Source: Clostridium gelidum (GTDB lineage: Bacteria; Bacillota; Clostridia; Clostridiales; Clostridiaceae). Taken from it: DNA of 64,000 bases. Below, in pieces: positions 34,841 through 42,600 of this stretch. The position numbers and the translations under genes are program-made. The DNA lies in the NCBI RefSeq assembly GCF_019977655.1, contig NZ_AP024849.1, forward strand, positions 2,203,001 to 2,267,000, read 5' to 3'. The notes under the pieces are model-generated. The model made no database searches and was not told the origin of the DNA. It worked only from the letters and a program-made list of their open reading frames with translations. Numbering within the stretch: position 1 is the first letter of the stretch; every line of letters begins with the position of its first letter.

Positions 34841-34991
34841 TTAATTTTATTAGATTATGAAGAAAATGAATCTGACATTGTATATAAAGCTAATATTGAT
34901 GGAAAAGAAGTTATATTTTATGGAGTGGTGTAAAAGCTGCTCTATTTTCATACTTACATGTATTTTTTTATCTTCAGACGAGTTATGCTTT
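34841..34991 (+). pseudogene. Rpn-family gene fragment including repeat R2, copy 3
   Basis: LILLDYEENESDIVYKANID, GKEVIFYGVV then TAA matches the catalytic-domain start of Rpn proteins (ESDIVY..., KEVIFYVLLELQ). It runs straight into the R2 block, showing that R2 is decayed Rpn coding sequence with a deletion and stop. Confidence 0.65.
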
Positions 34992-35040
34992 ATAATTACT
35001 GATAAAGAAAATAGGCTTGTGCCTTATCATAAATTAATAA
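34981..35040 (-). pseudogene. Two short scraps of the MFS gene 3' end
   Basis: GAGTTATGCTTTATAATTAC and AGGCTTGTGCCTTATCAT match the two ends of the MFS fragment at 8809-8981, with the middle deleted. Confidence 0.6.
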
Positions 35041-35266
35041 AATTAATTTGACTATATGTAGTTAATCTACCCTTTTAAATAAGAATATATTTAAATCAAT
35101 ATATTTCACATAAATTTCACAAAACGCATTTATCATGAATTGGAAATGGATTCTAGTTTATATATATGGAATACATATAAGGATTAATTTGAAAATAAAA
35201 TCTTTATATAATATTATGATCATATGGTAGTATATATTTTTCTTAAAATGTTTTTAGGAGGTTCTG

Positions 35267-36523
35267 ATGAAAAATTTATTAAAAAAATTTAGTGTATGTT
35301 TTATGACAATTTTGTTGAGTACAGAAATGACAGCTTGTGCATTAGCATCGGCATATCAATCATCAGTTGGTAACACAAAAAGTTATTATGTAGCAACTGA
35401 TGGAAATGATAATAATCCTGGAACCCTTGATAAACCATTTGCAAGTCTTGCTAAAGCCCAAGATACAGCTGCTAATGGAGATACTGTTTATATACGTGGT
35501 GGCACTTATAAAAATTTCACTATTGTTGATTCAGATACTAATTATAATTATGTAAATGAAATTACTAAAAGTGGAATTACATATAAAGGATATGCTACTG
35601 AAGTCCCAATATTTGATTTTTCAAAAATAGGAACAGATAAACGTGTGTGCGCTTTTTATATAACATCTGATGCAAAAGACGTTACTTTTCAATCAATTAA
35701 AGTGACAGGAGTTCCGGTAGGTATACAGAAACAATCAGAATGTTTTAGAATTGAAGGACAAAATATAGTTTTTAATCAAGATACATGTTCTGATAATCAA
35801 GCAATTGGTTTTTATTTTACAGGTCATGCAACAGGATCATGTATTAGATGTGATTCTTATAATAATATAGGAGTTGGACCATCAATTGGGAATATAGATG
35901 GCTTTGGAGCTCACGGAGACGGTGTTACATTTAAAGAATGTCGTTCGTGGAACAATAGTGATGATGGCTATGATTGCATTACTTCAAAAGGAGCTAATAC
36001 TTTTGATTCATGTTGGGCATTTAATATGAATGCTGGAGGAGATTCTAATGGATTTAAGATTGGTGGATGGGGAAAAAAAGCAATAGATTTTGTGCCTCCA
36101 GTTCATACTGTTAAGAATTGTCTTTCTGTGAACAACGGAGCACATGGATTTTACGCTAATCATCAACCAGGGCAATCTGCAACTTGGACTAATAATACTG
36201 CATACAACAACAATAGAGGAAACTTCACTATGCTTGAATGCGCAAGCATAAGTAATCCTACTGATATTCCGGGTATAAAGGAAGTGCTACATTATAATCT
36301 TTCTTATAAAGATAATTCATTAGATAATGCTAATCTTCCAGCAGAAAATAATACAAATAATTCATGGAACGAAGCGGATAAAAATCTTTCAGCAAATGAT
36401 TTTCAAAGCATTGATGCAAGTCAGCTAACTAAAGACAGAGGTCCTAATGGTGAATTGCCTAAAATAACGTTTATGAAGCCAACTAATAATTCCATATTTA
36501 AAGGTTTTGGGTGCTTTAATTAA
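35267..36523 (+). CDS. Secreted pectate lyase, PL9 family
   Basis: 418 residues. A signal peptide (about 1-27) is followed by the usual parallel-beta-helix opening SYYVATDGNDNNPGTLDKPF with SLAKAQDTAANGDTVYIRGG. The PL9 active region is clear: DGFGAHGDG near 211, NNSDDGYDC near 229-236 carrying the calcium-binding Asp cluster, and NGFKIGG near 262 with the likely catalytic Lys. PL9 enzymes cleave polygalacturonate by beta-elimination with calcium. TAGGAGG lies 7 bases before the ATG. Complements the GH28 pectinase at 6874. It is followed 155 bases later by the dlt-like operon, with no obvious link. Confidence 0.9.
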   Translation: MKNLLKKFSVCFMTILLSTEMTACALASAYQSSVGNTKSYYVATDGNDNNPGTLDKPFASLAKAQDTAANGDTVYIRGGTYKNFTIVDSDTNYNYVNEITKSGITYKGYATEVPIFDFSKIGTDKRVCAFYITSDAKDVTFQSIKVTGVPVGIQKQSECFRIEGQNIVFNQDTCSDNQAIGFYFTGHATGSCIRCDSYNNIGVGPSIGNIDGFGAHGDGVTFKECRSWNNSDDGYDCITSKGANTFDSCWAFNMNAGGDSNGFKIGGWGKKAIDFVPPVHTVKNCLSVNNGAHGFYANHQPGQSATWTNNTAYNNNRGNFTMLECASISNPTDIPGIKEVLHYNLSYKDNSLDNANLPAENNTNNSWNEADKNLSANDFQSIDASQLTKDRGPNGELPKITFMKPTNNSIFKGFGCFN

Positions 36524-36678
36524 ATGAAATCTTCCTCCTATAAAGCAAGTTCTAAAGGATAATTATAATATAAAATTTTCATATTATACCTGGATATGCC
36601 ATAGTAATGACAAAATAATATATTATAATGAAGTTGTATTTAGTAGTGAATGGTATATTTGAATAAGGATGTGAAGCA

Positions 36679-38277
36679 ATGTCGTTTTTGCAATTTAATT
36701 TTTGGCTTTTTTTATTTATATTGATTTCGGCATATTATTTTTTGCCTAAAAAGCTTCAATGGGTATGTTTACTGAGTGGCAGCTATGTCTTTTATATATT
36801 TGCTGGTATAAAGCTTACTGGGTATATAATCTGTACAACACTTAGTGTTTGGATTGGCACAGTACTCATTAGCAAACTTAATGATAAGAAGGAAAAGGAA
36901 TTAATTGAAAAAAGGGAAGCTCTGACGCCGCAAGATAAGAAAAACATAAAAATCATCGCAAAGAAAAAACAGAGAATAATTTTTTGGTGCGTTTTACTAA
37001 TTAATTTTGGAATTCTTGGATTTTTGAAATACTTTAATTTTTTATCAGAAAATATTACTGGATTATTTAATTTTGCAACAAAAAATGGAATTGAGCCTTT
37101 TAAGTTAGGGTTATTGTTACCACTTGGTATATCATTTTACACATTTCAATCCATGGGATATTTGATTGATGTGTATAATGGCAAATATAAGGCAGAAAAA
37201 AACTTGTTTAAATTTGCATTATTTGTTTCTTTCTTTCCTCAAATTGTCCAAGGACCTATTAATAGATTTGATAAATTAGCAAATCAGTTGTATGAGCCTC
37301 ATAAATTTGATTTGAAAAAATTTGAATATGGATTGCAATTGATTTTATGGGGACTTTTTAAGAAAATGATAATTGCCGATAGAGCAATTGCAGTAGTTAA
37401 TGAAGTATTTAATCATTATGATAAATATGGCGGTGGCATTACAATATTTGGAGTATTATTTTACTCATTGCAGCAATATGCTGATTTTTCAGGTGGAATA
37501 GATGTAGCAATGGGAATTGCTGAATTGTTTGGAATCAATATGTCTATAAATTTTAAACGTCCGTACTTTTCAACTTCATTATCGGAATTTTGGCGCAGAT
37601 GGCATATTACATTAGGTTCATGGATGAGAGACTATATTTTTTATCCTCTGGCACTTACAAAGAGAATGTCAAAAATAGCGAAAGCAGCAAATAAACATAT
37701 AGGAAGAAGAGCAGGAAAAATTATTCCAGTTGCTATTTCCAATATGGTTGTGTTTTTAGTAGTTGGGATTTGGCATGGACCATATTGGCATTACGTGGCA
37801 TGGGGATTATATAATGGTATTATAATTGCTTTTAGCGCTATTTTAGAACCTTTCTATCTATGGTTAAGAGGAATAACAAAAGTAAATACTGAATGCTTTT
37901 CATACCACTTATTTAGGATATTAAGGACATTTTTTATTGTAAATTTAGGTTGGTATTTTGATAGAGCAAGTAGCTTAAAGGCCTCACTTTATATGCTGAA
38001 TAATACAATAATGAACTTTAATATTAACCAATTAATGGATGGAACAATTTTAAAACTTGGACTTAAAGAATTTGATTTCAACGTTCTATTTGTAGCAACT
38101 GTTGTTCTAATAGTAGTCAGTGTAATGCAAGAAATGGGTATAAAAATCCGAACATTTTTATCAGAGCAAAATTTAATTTTTAGATGGATAGTATTATATG
38201 TTTTAATTTTTGCTATTATTTATTTTGATGCTACAGCTACTAACTTACAGGGAGGTTTTATGTATGCACAATTCTAA
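36679..38277 (+). CDS. MBOAT-family O-acyltransferase (DltB/AlgI-like)
   Basis: 532 residues, about 11 membrane helices. Conserved MBOAT motifs are present: PQIVQGPINRFD, EFWRRWHITLGSWMRDYIFY near 300-320 and GIWHGPYWHYVAWGLYNG with the active His near 366. It is longer than typical DltB (about 400) and nearer to AlgI-like proteins. These enzymes move an acyl group from a carrier inside to a polymer outside. Its last 14 bases overlap the next gene (DltD-like), and an adenylating enzyme and carrier protein follow, so the acyl group is probably an amino acid supplied by them. GGATGTG precedes the ATG. Confidence 0.9.
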   Translation: MSFLQFNFWLFLFILISAYYFLPKKLQWVCLLSGSYVFYIFAGIKLTGYIICTTLSVWIGTVLISKLNDKKEKELIEKREALTPQDKKNIKIIAKKKQRIIFWCVLLINFGILGFLKYFNFLSENITGLFNFATKNGIEPFKLGLLLPLGISFYTFQSMGYLIDVYNGKYKAEKNLFKFALFVSFFPQIVQGPINRFDKLANQLYEPHKFDLKKFEYGLQLILWGLFKKMIIADRAIAVVNEVFNHYDKYGGGITIFGVLFYSLQQYADFSGGIDVAMGIAELFGINMSINFKRPYFSTSLSEFWRRWHITLGSWMRDYIFYPLALTKRMSKIAKAANKHIGRRAGKIIPVAISNMVVFLVVGIWHGPYWHYVAWGLYNGIIIAFSAILEPFYLWLRGITKVNTECFSYHLFRILRTFFIVNLGWYFDRASSLKASLYMLNNTIMNFNINQLMDGTILKLGLKEFDFNVLFVATVVLIVVSVMQEMGIKIRTFLSEQNLIFRWIVLYVLIFAIIYFDATATNLQGGFMYAQF

Positions 38278-39613
38278 AGCTGTATGGTTTAGGGCAATTA
38301 TATTTGTAATATTATTTATTATGATAAATTATGCTTTGACATTTATATTTGTTCCAAAAGGTAACTATACAAGAATGACTATGCGTGAAATGTATTCACA
38401 AAAAGAAAACATGGATGTAGTTTTCGCTGGTGCTTCACTATCTCAAAGAGATACTTATCCATATATAATGGATAAAGAATTAGGCTATAAAACATTTGAT
38501 TATGCATTTTCTTCCCAAATGTTTATTGGGACATACTATTCTTTAAAAGAGTTATTTGATTATCAAAAGCCGAAATTGATTATCTTAACTACTGAGCAGA
38601 ATAATTTTACGGCAAAGCAAGAAAAACCATTAGTATACCTTTCAGTTGCGCCATATATGAAATCATTATTTAATATGGCACAATATTATTTCAATTCCTC
38701 CGCACAGGATGGTTTGTATTTGGATAGATTGTTTCCGTGGCGTGGATATGATGTAAAGTCTCCACAAGAAGCAGTAAAGAACTTTGATGGAAAATTAGAT
38801 GATTCCTATATTAATTATCCAGAACCTGGGCAGGTAGAAGCTTTTTCAAACAATAAAAGTGGGTATATAGGACGAGGAGCTGTAAAAACTAATCCTAATA
38901 ACTCAAAAGGATATATTGATTATGATAACTTAAAAATTTCTTTTGAAAACATAAATATTAAGGATATACAAGAAAAAAACGTAGGATACTTAAAAAAGAT
39001 ATCAGAGTTATGCAAAGCAAATGACTGTAAATTAATTCTTTTAACTCCACCACTTCCTGTATTTGAAGTACAAAGAGTAAAAAATTATTTTGAGTTTAAT
39101 AAGGAGATAGCTAAAATTGCGAAGGACTTAAATATTGAATATTATGATTATAATTTAATTAAACCTCAATTATTTATGCTAAAAGGTGATTATTTTAGTG
39201 ACAAAGAACATCTTAATATCAAAGGGGCAGAAGCATTTTCTAAATCATTAACTTCTTTCTTGAAATTGAGGGAGAAAGGGGATGATTTGAATAAATATTT
39301 TTATACTCCAGAAGAATATTATGCAACTATTAATTTTGTTTCAGCTACGTGGTTTAATTCTCTAAAAAGTGGCAGCAAGCTAAAATTAACAGCAGATTCT
39401 TGTCATGGAACCAAGGTTGTGCCAGAATATCAGTTTGTATTAACAGACATGGATACAGGTAAAAAACATATTATAAGAGATTATGATGTAAATCCAACTT
39501 TTACTTTTGATGCATCAGCATATAAGAAATATAAAATACGGGTTAATGCAAGGGTATCTGGAGCTAATAATGATGATTTGACTCGTTATCATGAAGAAGA
39601 AATTTCAAAATAA
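38264..39613 (+). CDS. DltD-like / SGNH-type membrane-anchored protein
   Basis: 449 residues from ATG 38264, with GGAGG 8 bases upstream inside the MBOAT gene. One N-terminal helix (about 8-28) anchors an extracellular domain. DVVFAGASLSQRD near 52-64 holds the likely nucleophile Ser, and DYFSDKEHLN near 308-317 supplies Asp and His, as in SGNH hydrolases and DltD. The last 90 residues form an extra beta-rich domain not usual for DltD. It probably works with the MBOAT partner to place or remove the acyl group outside. An internal piece of this gene has been copied to 16443-16842. Confidence 0.82.
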   Translation: MHNSKAVWFRAIIFVILFIMINYALTFIFVPKGNYTRMTMREMYSQKENMDVVFAGASLSQRDTYPYIMDKELGYKTFDYAFSSQMFIGTYYSLKELFDYQKPKLIILTTEQNNFTAKQEKPLVYLSVAPYMKSLFNMAQYYFNSSAQDGLYLDRLFPWRGYDVKSPQEAVKNFDGKLDDSYINYPEPGQVEAFSNNKSGYIGRGAVKTNPNNSKGYIDYDNLKISFENINIKDIQEKNVGYLKKISELCKANDCKLILLTPPLPVFEVQRVKNYFEFNKEIAKIAKDLNIEYYDYNLIKPQLFMLKGDYFSDKEHLNIKGAEAFSKSLTSFLKLREKGDDLNKYFYTPEEYYATINFVSATWFNSLKSGSKLKLTADSCHGTKVVPEYQFVLTDMDTGKKHIIRDYDVNPTFTFDASAYKKYKIRVNARVSGANNDDLTRYHEEEISK

Positions 39614-39688
39614 GAATTTATACTAAATTCAGCTGAAATATAGAACTACAACTGAAAAGTTTCACTTATAAAAAATGGAGGAAGTAGT

Positions 39689-41194
39689 ATGGAAAAAAGT
39701 ATTTTATCATATCTTGAAAAATCTGAACAGGCATTTCCAAATAAAACAGCTTTTTCAGATAATAAATATGAATTAACTTATCATGAGTTAGCTGAAGCAG
39801 CTAGAAGCATTGGAAGTTTTTTGATTGGAAAAATTGGTGCCCATAGAGTAGTTGTTGTTTATATGGAAAAGAATGCAAGAAATATTGCTGCATTTATGGG
39901 GGTTGCATATTCTGGATGCTTCTATGTTCCATTAGATTCACAAATGCCAATGGAACGCATTAACATAATATTAAAAACCTTGCAGCCAGCCGCTGTAATT
40001 TATGATGATCAAACAGAAAAGTTTCTTTCTCTCATGGAAGCAGACTGCGTGAAAGTATTGTATGATGAAATATATTCGTTACCTCAGGATAAAGAAAAAT
40101 TAGATATGGCACGAAGGAAAATGATAGATACTGATCCTTTGTATATTCTTTTTACAAGTGGATCAACAGGAATTCCTAAAGGTGTTGTTGTATGTCATCG
40201 TTCTGTAGTAGATTATGCAGATTGGGTTGTTAAAACATTTATGTTGAGTGAAAATACTATTTTTGGAAATCAAACACCCTTTTATTTTAGTATGTCTGTA
40301 TTAGATATATTTGCGACAATTAAAAGTGGTGCAACATTATATATTATTCCTAAAATGTTGTTCTCATTCCCAGTGAAGCTATTGGAATTTCTAAAAGAAA
40401 AAGAAATCAATACAATCTACTGGGTTCCATCGGCATTAAGCATAGTTGCCAATTTAGGAGCTTTAGATGTTGTACAGTTACCAAATTTGAAGAAGATTCT
40501 ATTTGCAGGGGAAACAATGCCTACTAAACAACTTAATATTTGGCGTAAACATGTTCCACATGCAGCTTATGCAAATTTATTTGGGCCTACTGAGATTACA
40601 GACATTGGAATTTATTATACAATAGATAGAGAATTTAGTGATGATGAACCTATTCCAATAGGAGTTCCATGTGACAATGTAGATGCTTTAGTTATAGATG
40701 AAAATAAAAAACTTATTAAAGAATGTGACAAGATTGGTGAATTATTAATTCGTGGTTCTTTCTTAGCTTGTGGGTATTATAATAACCCAGAAAAAACAAA
40801 AGAAGTATTTATTCAAAACCCATTAAATGATAGTTATCCAGAGATAGTTTATTGCACAGGTGATTTAGTTTATTGGAATGAAAACAGCGAATTGGTATAT
40901 GTATCACGTAAAGATTTACAAATTAAGCACATGGGGAATCGCATAGAATTAGGTGAAATAGAAAATGCAATGAGTGCATTGGATGGCGTTGATATGTGTT
41001 GTTGTTTATATAATAAGGAAAGTGATCAAATTGTTGCTGTATACACAGGAAATTTAGAGCTTAAAATATTATCTCAGCTTTTAAAGCAGAAGTTACCACG
41101 CTATATGATACCAAATATTTATCACAAGAGAGAAAGTATGCCCCTTAATATGAATGGAAAAATTGATCGTGCAAAGCTAAAAATGATTATATAA
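39689..41194 (+). CDS. Amino-acid adenylating enzyme (DltA-like)
   Basis: 501 residues, usual for DltA. Motifs: FTSGSTGIPKG near 154, LFGPTEITDIG, CTGDLVYW, and the C-terminal NMNGKIDRAKL with the catalytic Lys. It should activate an amino acid as AMP ester and load it on the carrier protein encoded just downstream. In D-Ala-specific DltA a Cys in the segment FCGE is said to enforce D-alanine selection; here the same place reads FAGE (near 271-274), so the substrate may differ. AAATGGAGG precedes the ATG. The operon order B-D-A-C differs from the standard dltABCD. Confidence 0.85.
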   Translation: MEKSILSYLEKSEQAFPNKTAFSDNKYELTYHELAEAARSIGSFLIGKIGAHRVVVVYMEKNARNIAAFMGVAYSGCFYVPLDSQMPMERINIILKTLQPAAVIYDDQTEKFLSLMEADCVKVLYDEIYSLPQDKEKLDMARRKMIDTDPLYILFTSGSTGIPKGVVVCHRSVVDYADWVVKTFMLSENTIFGNQTPFYFSMSVLDIFATIKSGATLYIIPKMLFSFPVKLLEFLKEKEINTIYWVPSALSIVANLGALDVVQLPNLKKILFAGETMPTKQLNIWRKHVPHAAYANLFGPTEITDIGIYYTIDREFSDDEPIPIGVPCDNVDALVIDENKKLIKECDKIGELLIRGSFLACGYYNNPEKTKEVFIQNPLNDSYPEIVYCTGDLVYWNENSELVYVSRKDLQIKHMGNRIELGEIENAMSALDGVDMCCCLYNKESDQIVAVYTGNLELKILSQLLKQKLPRYMIPNIYHKRESMPLNMNGKIDRAKLKMII

Positions 41195-41281
41195 AATAAT
41201 GATATATGACTTATTAAATGTAGTTTTATTATTGCAACATAATATATTTAATATCAATTATTATAATAAAGGAGAATTGTT

Positions 41282-41509
41282 ATGGAAAAGTTGATTGAAT
41301 TATTAAAAGGTGTTAGAGATGATGTTAATTTTAGAGAATGTACAACTTTGGTTGATGAAGGGATTTTAGATTCCTTTGATATTATTGAGATTATTAATGT
41401 AATTGATGAAGAATATGACATTGAAATTCCTGCTATTGAAATAGTTCCTGAAAATTTTAATAGTGCAGAGGCAATTTTAAATATGATACAGCGATTGCAG
41501 GAAGAATGA
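41282..41509 (+). CDS. Acyl carrier protein (DltC-like)
   Basis: 75 residues, acidic, with the pantetheine-attachment Ser at 31 in EGILDSFDIIEII and the following helix NVIDEEYDIEIP. Close in length to DltC (about 78). AAAGGAG lies about 9 bases before the ATG. It would carry the amino acid activated by the preceding enzyme to the MBOAT/DltD-like pair. Last gene of the operon; no strong terminator was seen after it. Confidence 0.88.
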   Translation: MEKLIELLKGVRDDVNFRECTTLVDEGILDSFDIIEIINVIDEEYDIEIPAIEIVPENFNSAEAILNMIQRLQEE

Positions 41510-41551
41510 ATATTATAAAAGAATAAAATAAACCGTAGAGCTAAAATGTAT

Positions 41552-41602
41552 AAGTAGAAGTACTGTTCCAGTAAGACCTAGTCGATACTTTGCAAGAAAT
41601 AA
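41552..41602 (+). repeat. Repeat R3, copy 2
   Basis: Identical over about 50 bases to 16848-16897. There it is fused to a copied piece of the DltD-like gene and an R1 repeat. Confidence 0.8.
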
Positions 41603-41615
41603 GGCACAATCAAAA

Positions 41616-41789
41616 AAATAACAAGTCCATTTGCCAGAAAAGTTCCGTATTGTAGCACAGCTACTCTTTTCTAATGTGCCCATTTTCCATCATGCTGCGT
41701 CGGCAAATTGACCTAATAGGCACGCTATGAGGGCAATTCGTCTCCTTGCCTGATGAAAAATATTCATGGCAACTTTGGACTTGTTATTT
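41616..41789. mobile_element. MITE-like element with inverted terminal repeats
   Basis: The left end AAATAACAAGTCCATTTGCCA and right end TGGCAACTTTGGACTTGTTATTT (reverse complement AAATAACAAGTCCAAAGTTGCC) share 14 perfect bases plus TTGCCA. The 174-base unit is much more G+C rich than its surroundings and encodes nothing. Its left interior (about 41636-41671) is the reverse complement of a repeated block found at 42332-42366. No clear target duplication was confirmed. Confidence 0.5.
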
Positions 41790-41811
41790 ATTTTCATGTA
41801 CCTAAAAAGAA

Positions 41812-41851
41812 TAGCAACTTAAACACGACCTGTCTAAGAGGCACCCCCGGG
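41812..41851 (+). repeat. REP-like repeat R1, copy
   Basis: ATAGCAACTTAAACACGACC, TGTCTAAGAGGCACCCCCGGG. The GC palindrome is shortened and runs directly into R4. Confidence 0.65.
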
Positions 41852-41884
41852 ATCTTTGTGAAGGAAGAATGACTGAACTTGCTA
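41851..41884 (+). repeat. Repeat R4, copy 1
   Basis: ATCTTTGTGAAGGAAGAATG, ACTGAACTTGCT. It recurs at 45760-45793 and 49400-49430, each time shortly after a G-rich word (GGGG). Confidence 0.6.
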
Positions 41885-42017
41885 TTAACAGGGTGAATCA
41901 GTGTTTCCACTAAGTTTCATGGAAGTGAATTTTATGAACAGAAAAGTAGTAAAATCAGTTATTATATATGGTATAATAAATATAAAATAATGGAAAAACG
42001 TAGAAAGAGTGGTAATT

Positions 42018-42335
42018 ATGAAAGATACAATAGATAGAATTAGAAAATTCAGAAATGACAGAGATTGGAATAAATTTCATACACCTGCTAATTTATCAAA
42101 AGCAATTTCAATTGAAGCAGGAGAGCTTTTAGAAGAATTTTTATGGGATGAAAAAAACTTTAATAAAGAGCGTGTATTAGAAGAACTTGCAGATGTTATG
42201 GTTTATTGTATACAGATGGCTGATTCTTTAGGCGCGGATTTAGAAGAAATAATTAATTCCAAAATGGATAAGAACGAAAAGAAATATCCAGTTGAAAAAG
42301 CTAAAGGAAATAGTAAAAAATACACACAACTGTAA
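42018..42335 (+). CDS. MazG-like nucleotide pyrophosphohydrolase
   Basis: 105 residues from ATG 42018 (AAAGAGTGG upstream). The MazG metal-binding pattern is clear: SKAISIEAGELLEEFLW with the ExxxE pair, then EELADVMVYCIQMAD with ExxAD. Small all-alpha enzymes of this type hydrolyse (d)NTPs to NMP and pyrophosphate, cleaning the nucleotide pool. Stand-alone gene; the following 100 bases contain two copies of a repeated hairpin-like block. Confidence 0.9.
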   Translation: MKDTIDRIRKFRNDRDWNKFHTPANLSKAISIEAGELLEEFLWDEKNFNKERVLEELADVMVYCIQMADSLGADLEEIINSKMDKNEKKYPVEKAKGNSKKYTQL

Positions 42336-42434
42336 AGAGCAGCTATGCTGCAATTCGGAACTTTTCACAATTATAAAAAGCAGCTATGCACCTATGAAAA
42401 GAGTGGCTATGCCAAAATGCAGAACTTTTCTGCA
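42332..42434 (+). repeat. Tandem pair of a dispersed block (AAAGAG-GCTATGC-GAACTTTTC)
   Basis: Two related units (42332-42366 and 42397-42434) read AAAGAGCAGCTATGCTGCAA then CGGAACTTTTC, and AAAAGAGTGGCTATGCCAAA then GCAGAACTTTTC. A third lies in reverse in the MITE-like element (41636-41671). GCAGCTATGCTGC is a small hairpin within the unit. Confidence 0.5.
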
Positions 42435-42473
42435 ACCAAGATCATTTCACATTTATAAAAAGGGGAACTGAAA

Positions 42474-42545
42474 ATGATTGTATATGAGGCTAGCAAAAGA
42501 GATTTTATGAAACATGTTACTAATATAATTATTACAAGCTACTAA
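42474..42545 (+). pseudogene. N-terminal scrap, possibly of a DUF2075-type helicase
   Basis: A 23-residue frame, MIVYEASKRDFMKHVTNIII, ends at TAA. AAAGGGG lies upstream, so a start region has been kept. The wording resembles the first residues of DUF2075 (MIVY...KxxFxxDV) proteins. The rest of the gene is absent. Confidence 0.4.
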
Positions 42546-42600
42546 AAAGTTAAGCCGACATTCTGGTTATAAAATCAGTTAAAGGGGTAAGGGGAATAGT

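Larger units (their letters stand above)
34494..35266. other. 773-base intergenic mosaic
   Basis: Contains a frameshifted coding remnant (34559-34743), a terminator (34754-34787), an Rpn-gene fragment merging into repeat R2 (34841-34991), and two scraps of the MFS gene end (34981-35040). Confidence 0.65.
41510..42017. other. Intergenic cluster of repeats
   Basis: 508 bases holding repeat R3 (41552-41602), a MITE-like element with inverted ends (41616-41789), an R1 copy (41812-41851) and an R4 copy (41851-41884). Confidence 0.65.

Noticed and set aside
34857..35051. 64-codon frame over repeat R2
   Set aside because: It reads decayed Rpn and MFS scraps in a wrong frame; the same block elsewhere has stops.
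36679..41509. Calling the operon canonical dltABCD
   Set aside because: Gene order is B-D-A-C, protein sizes differ and the D-Ala selectivity Cys is absent, so the standard names were not assigned.
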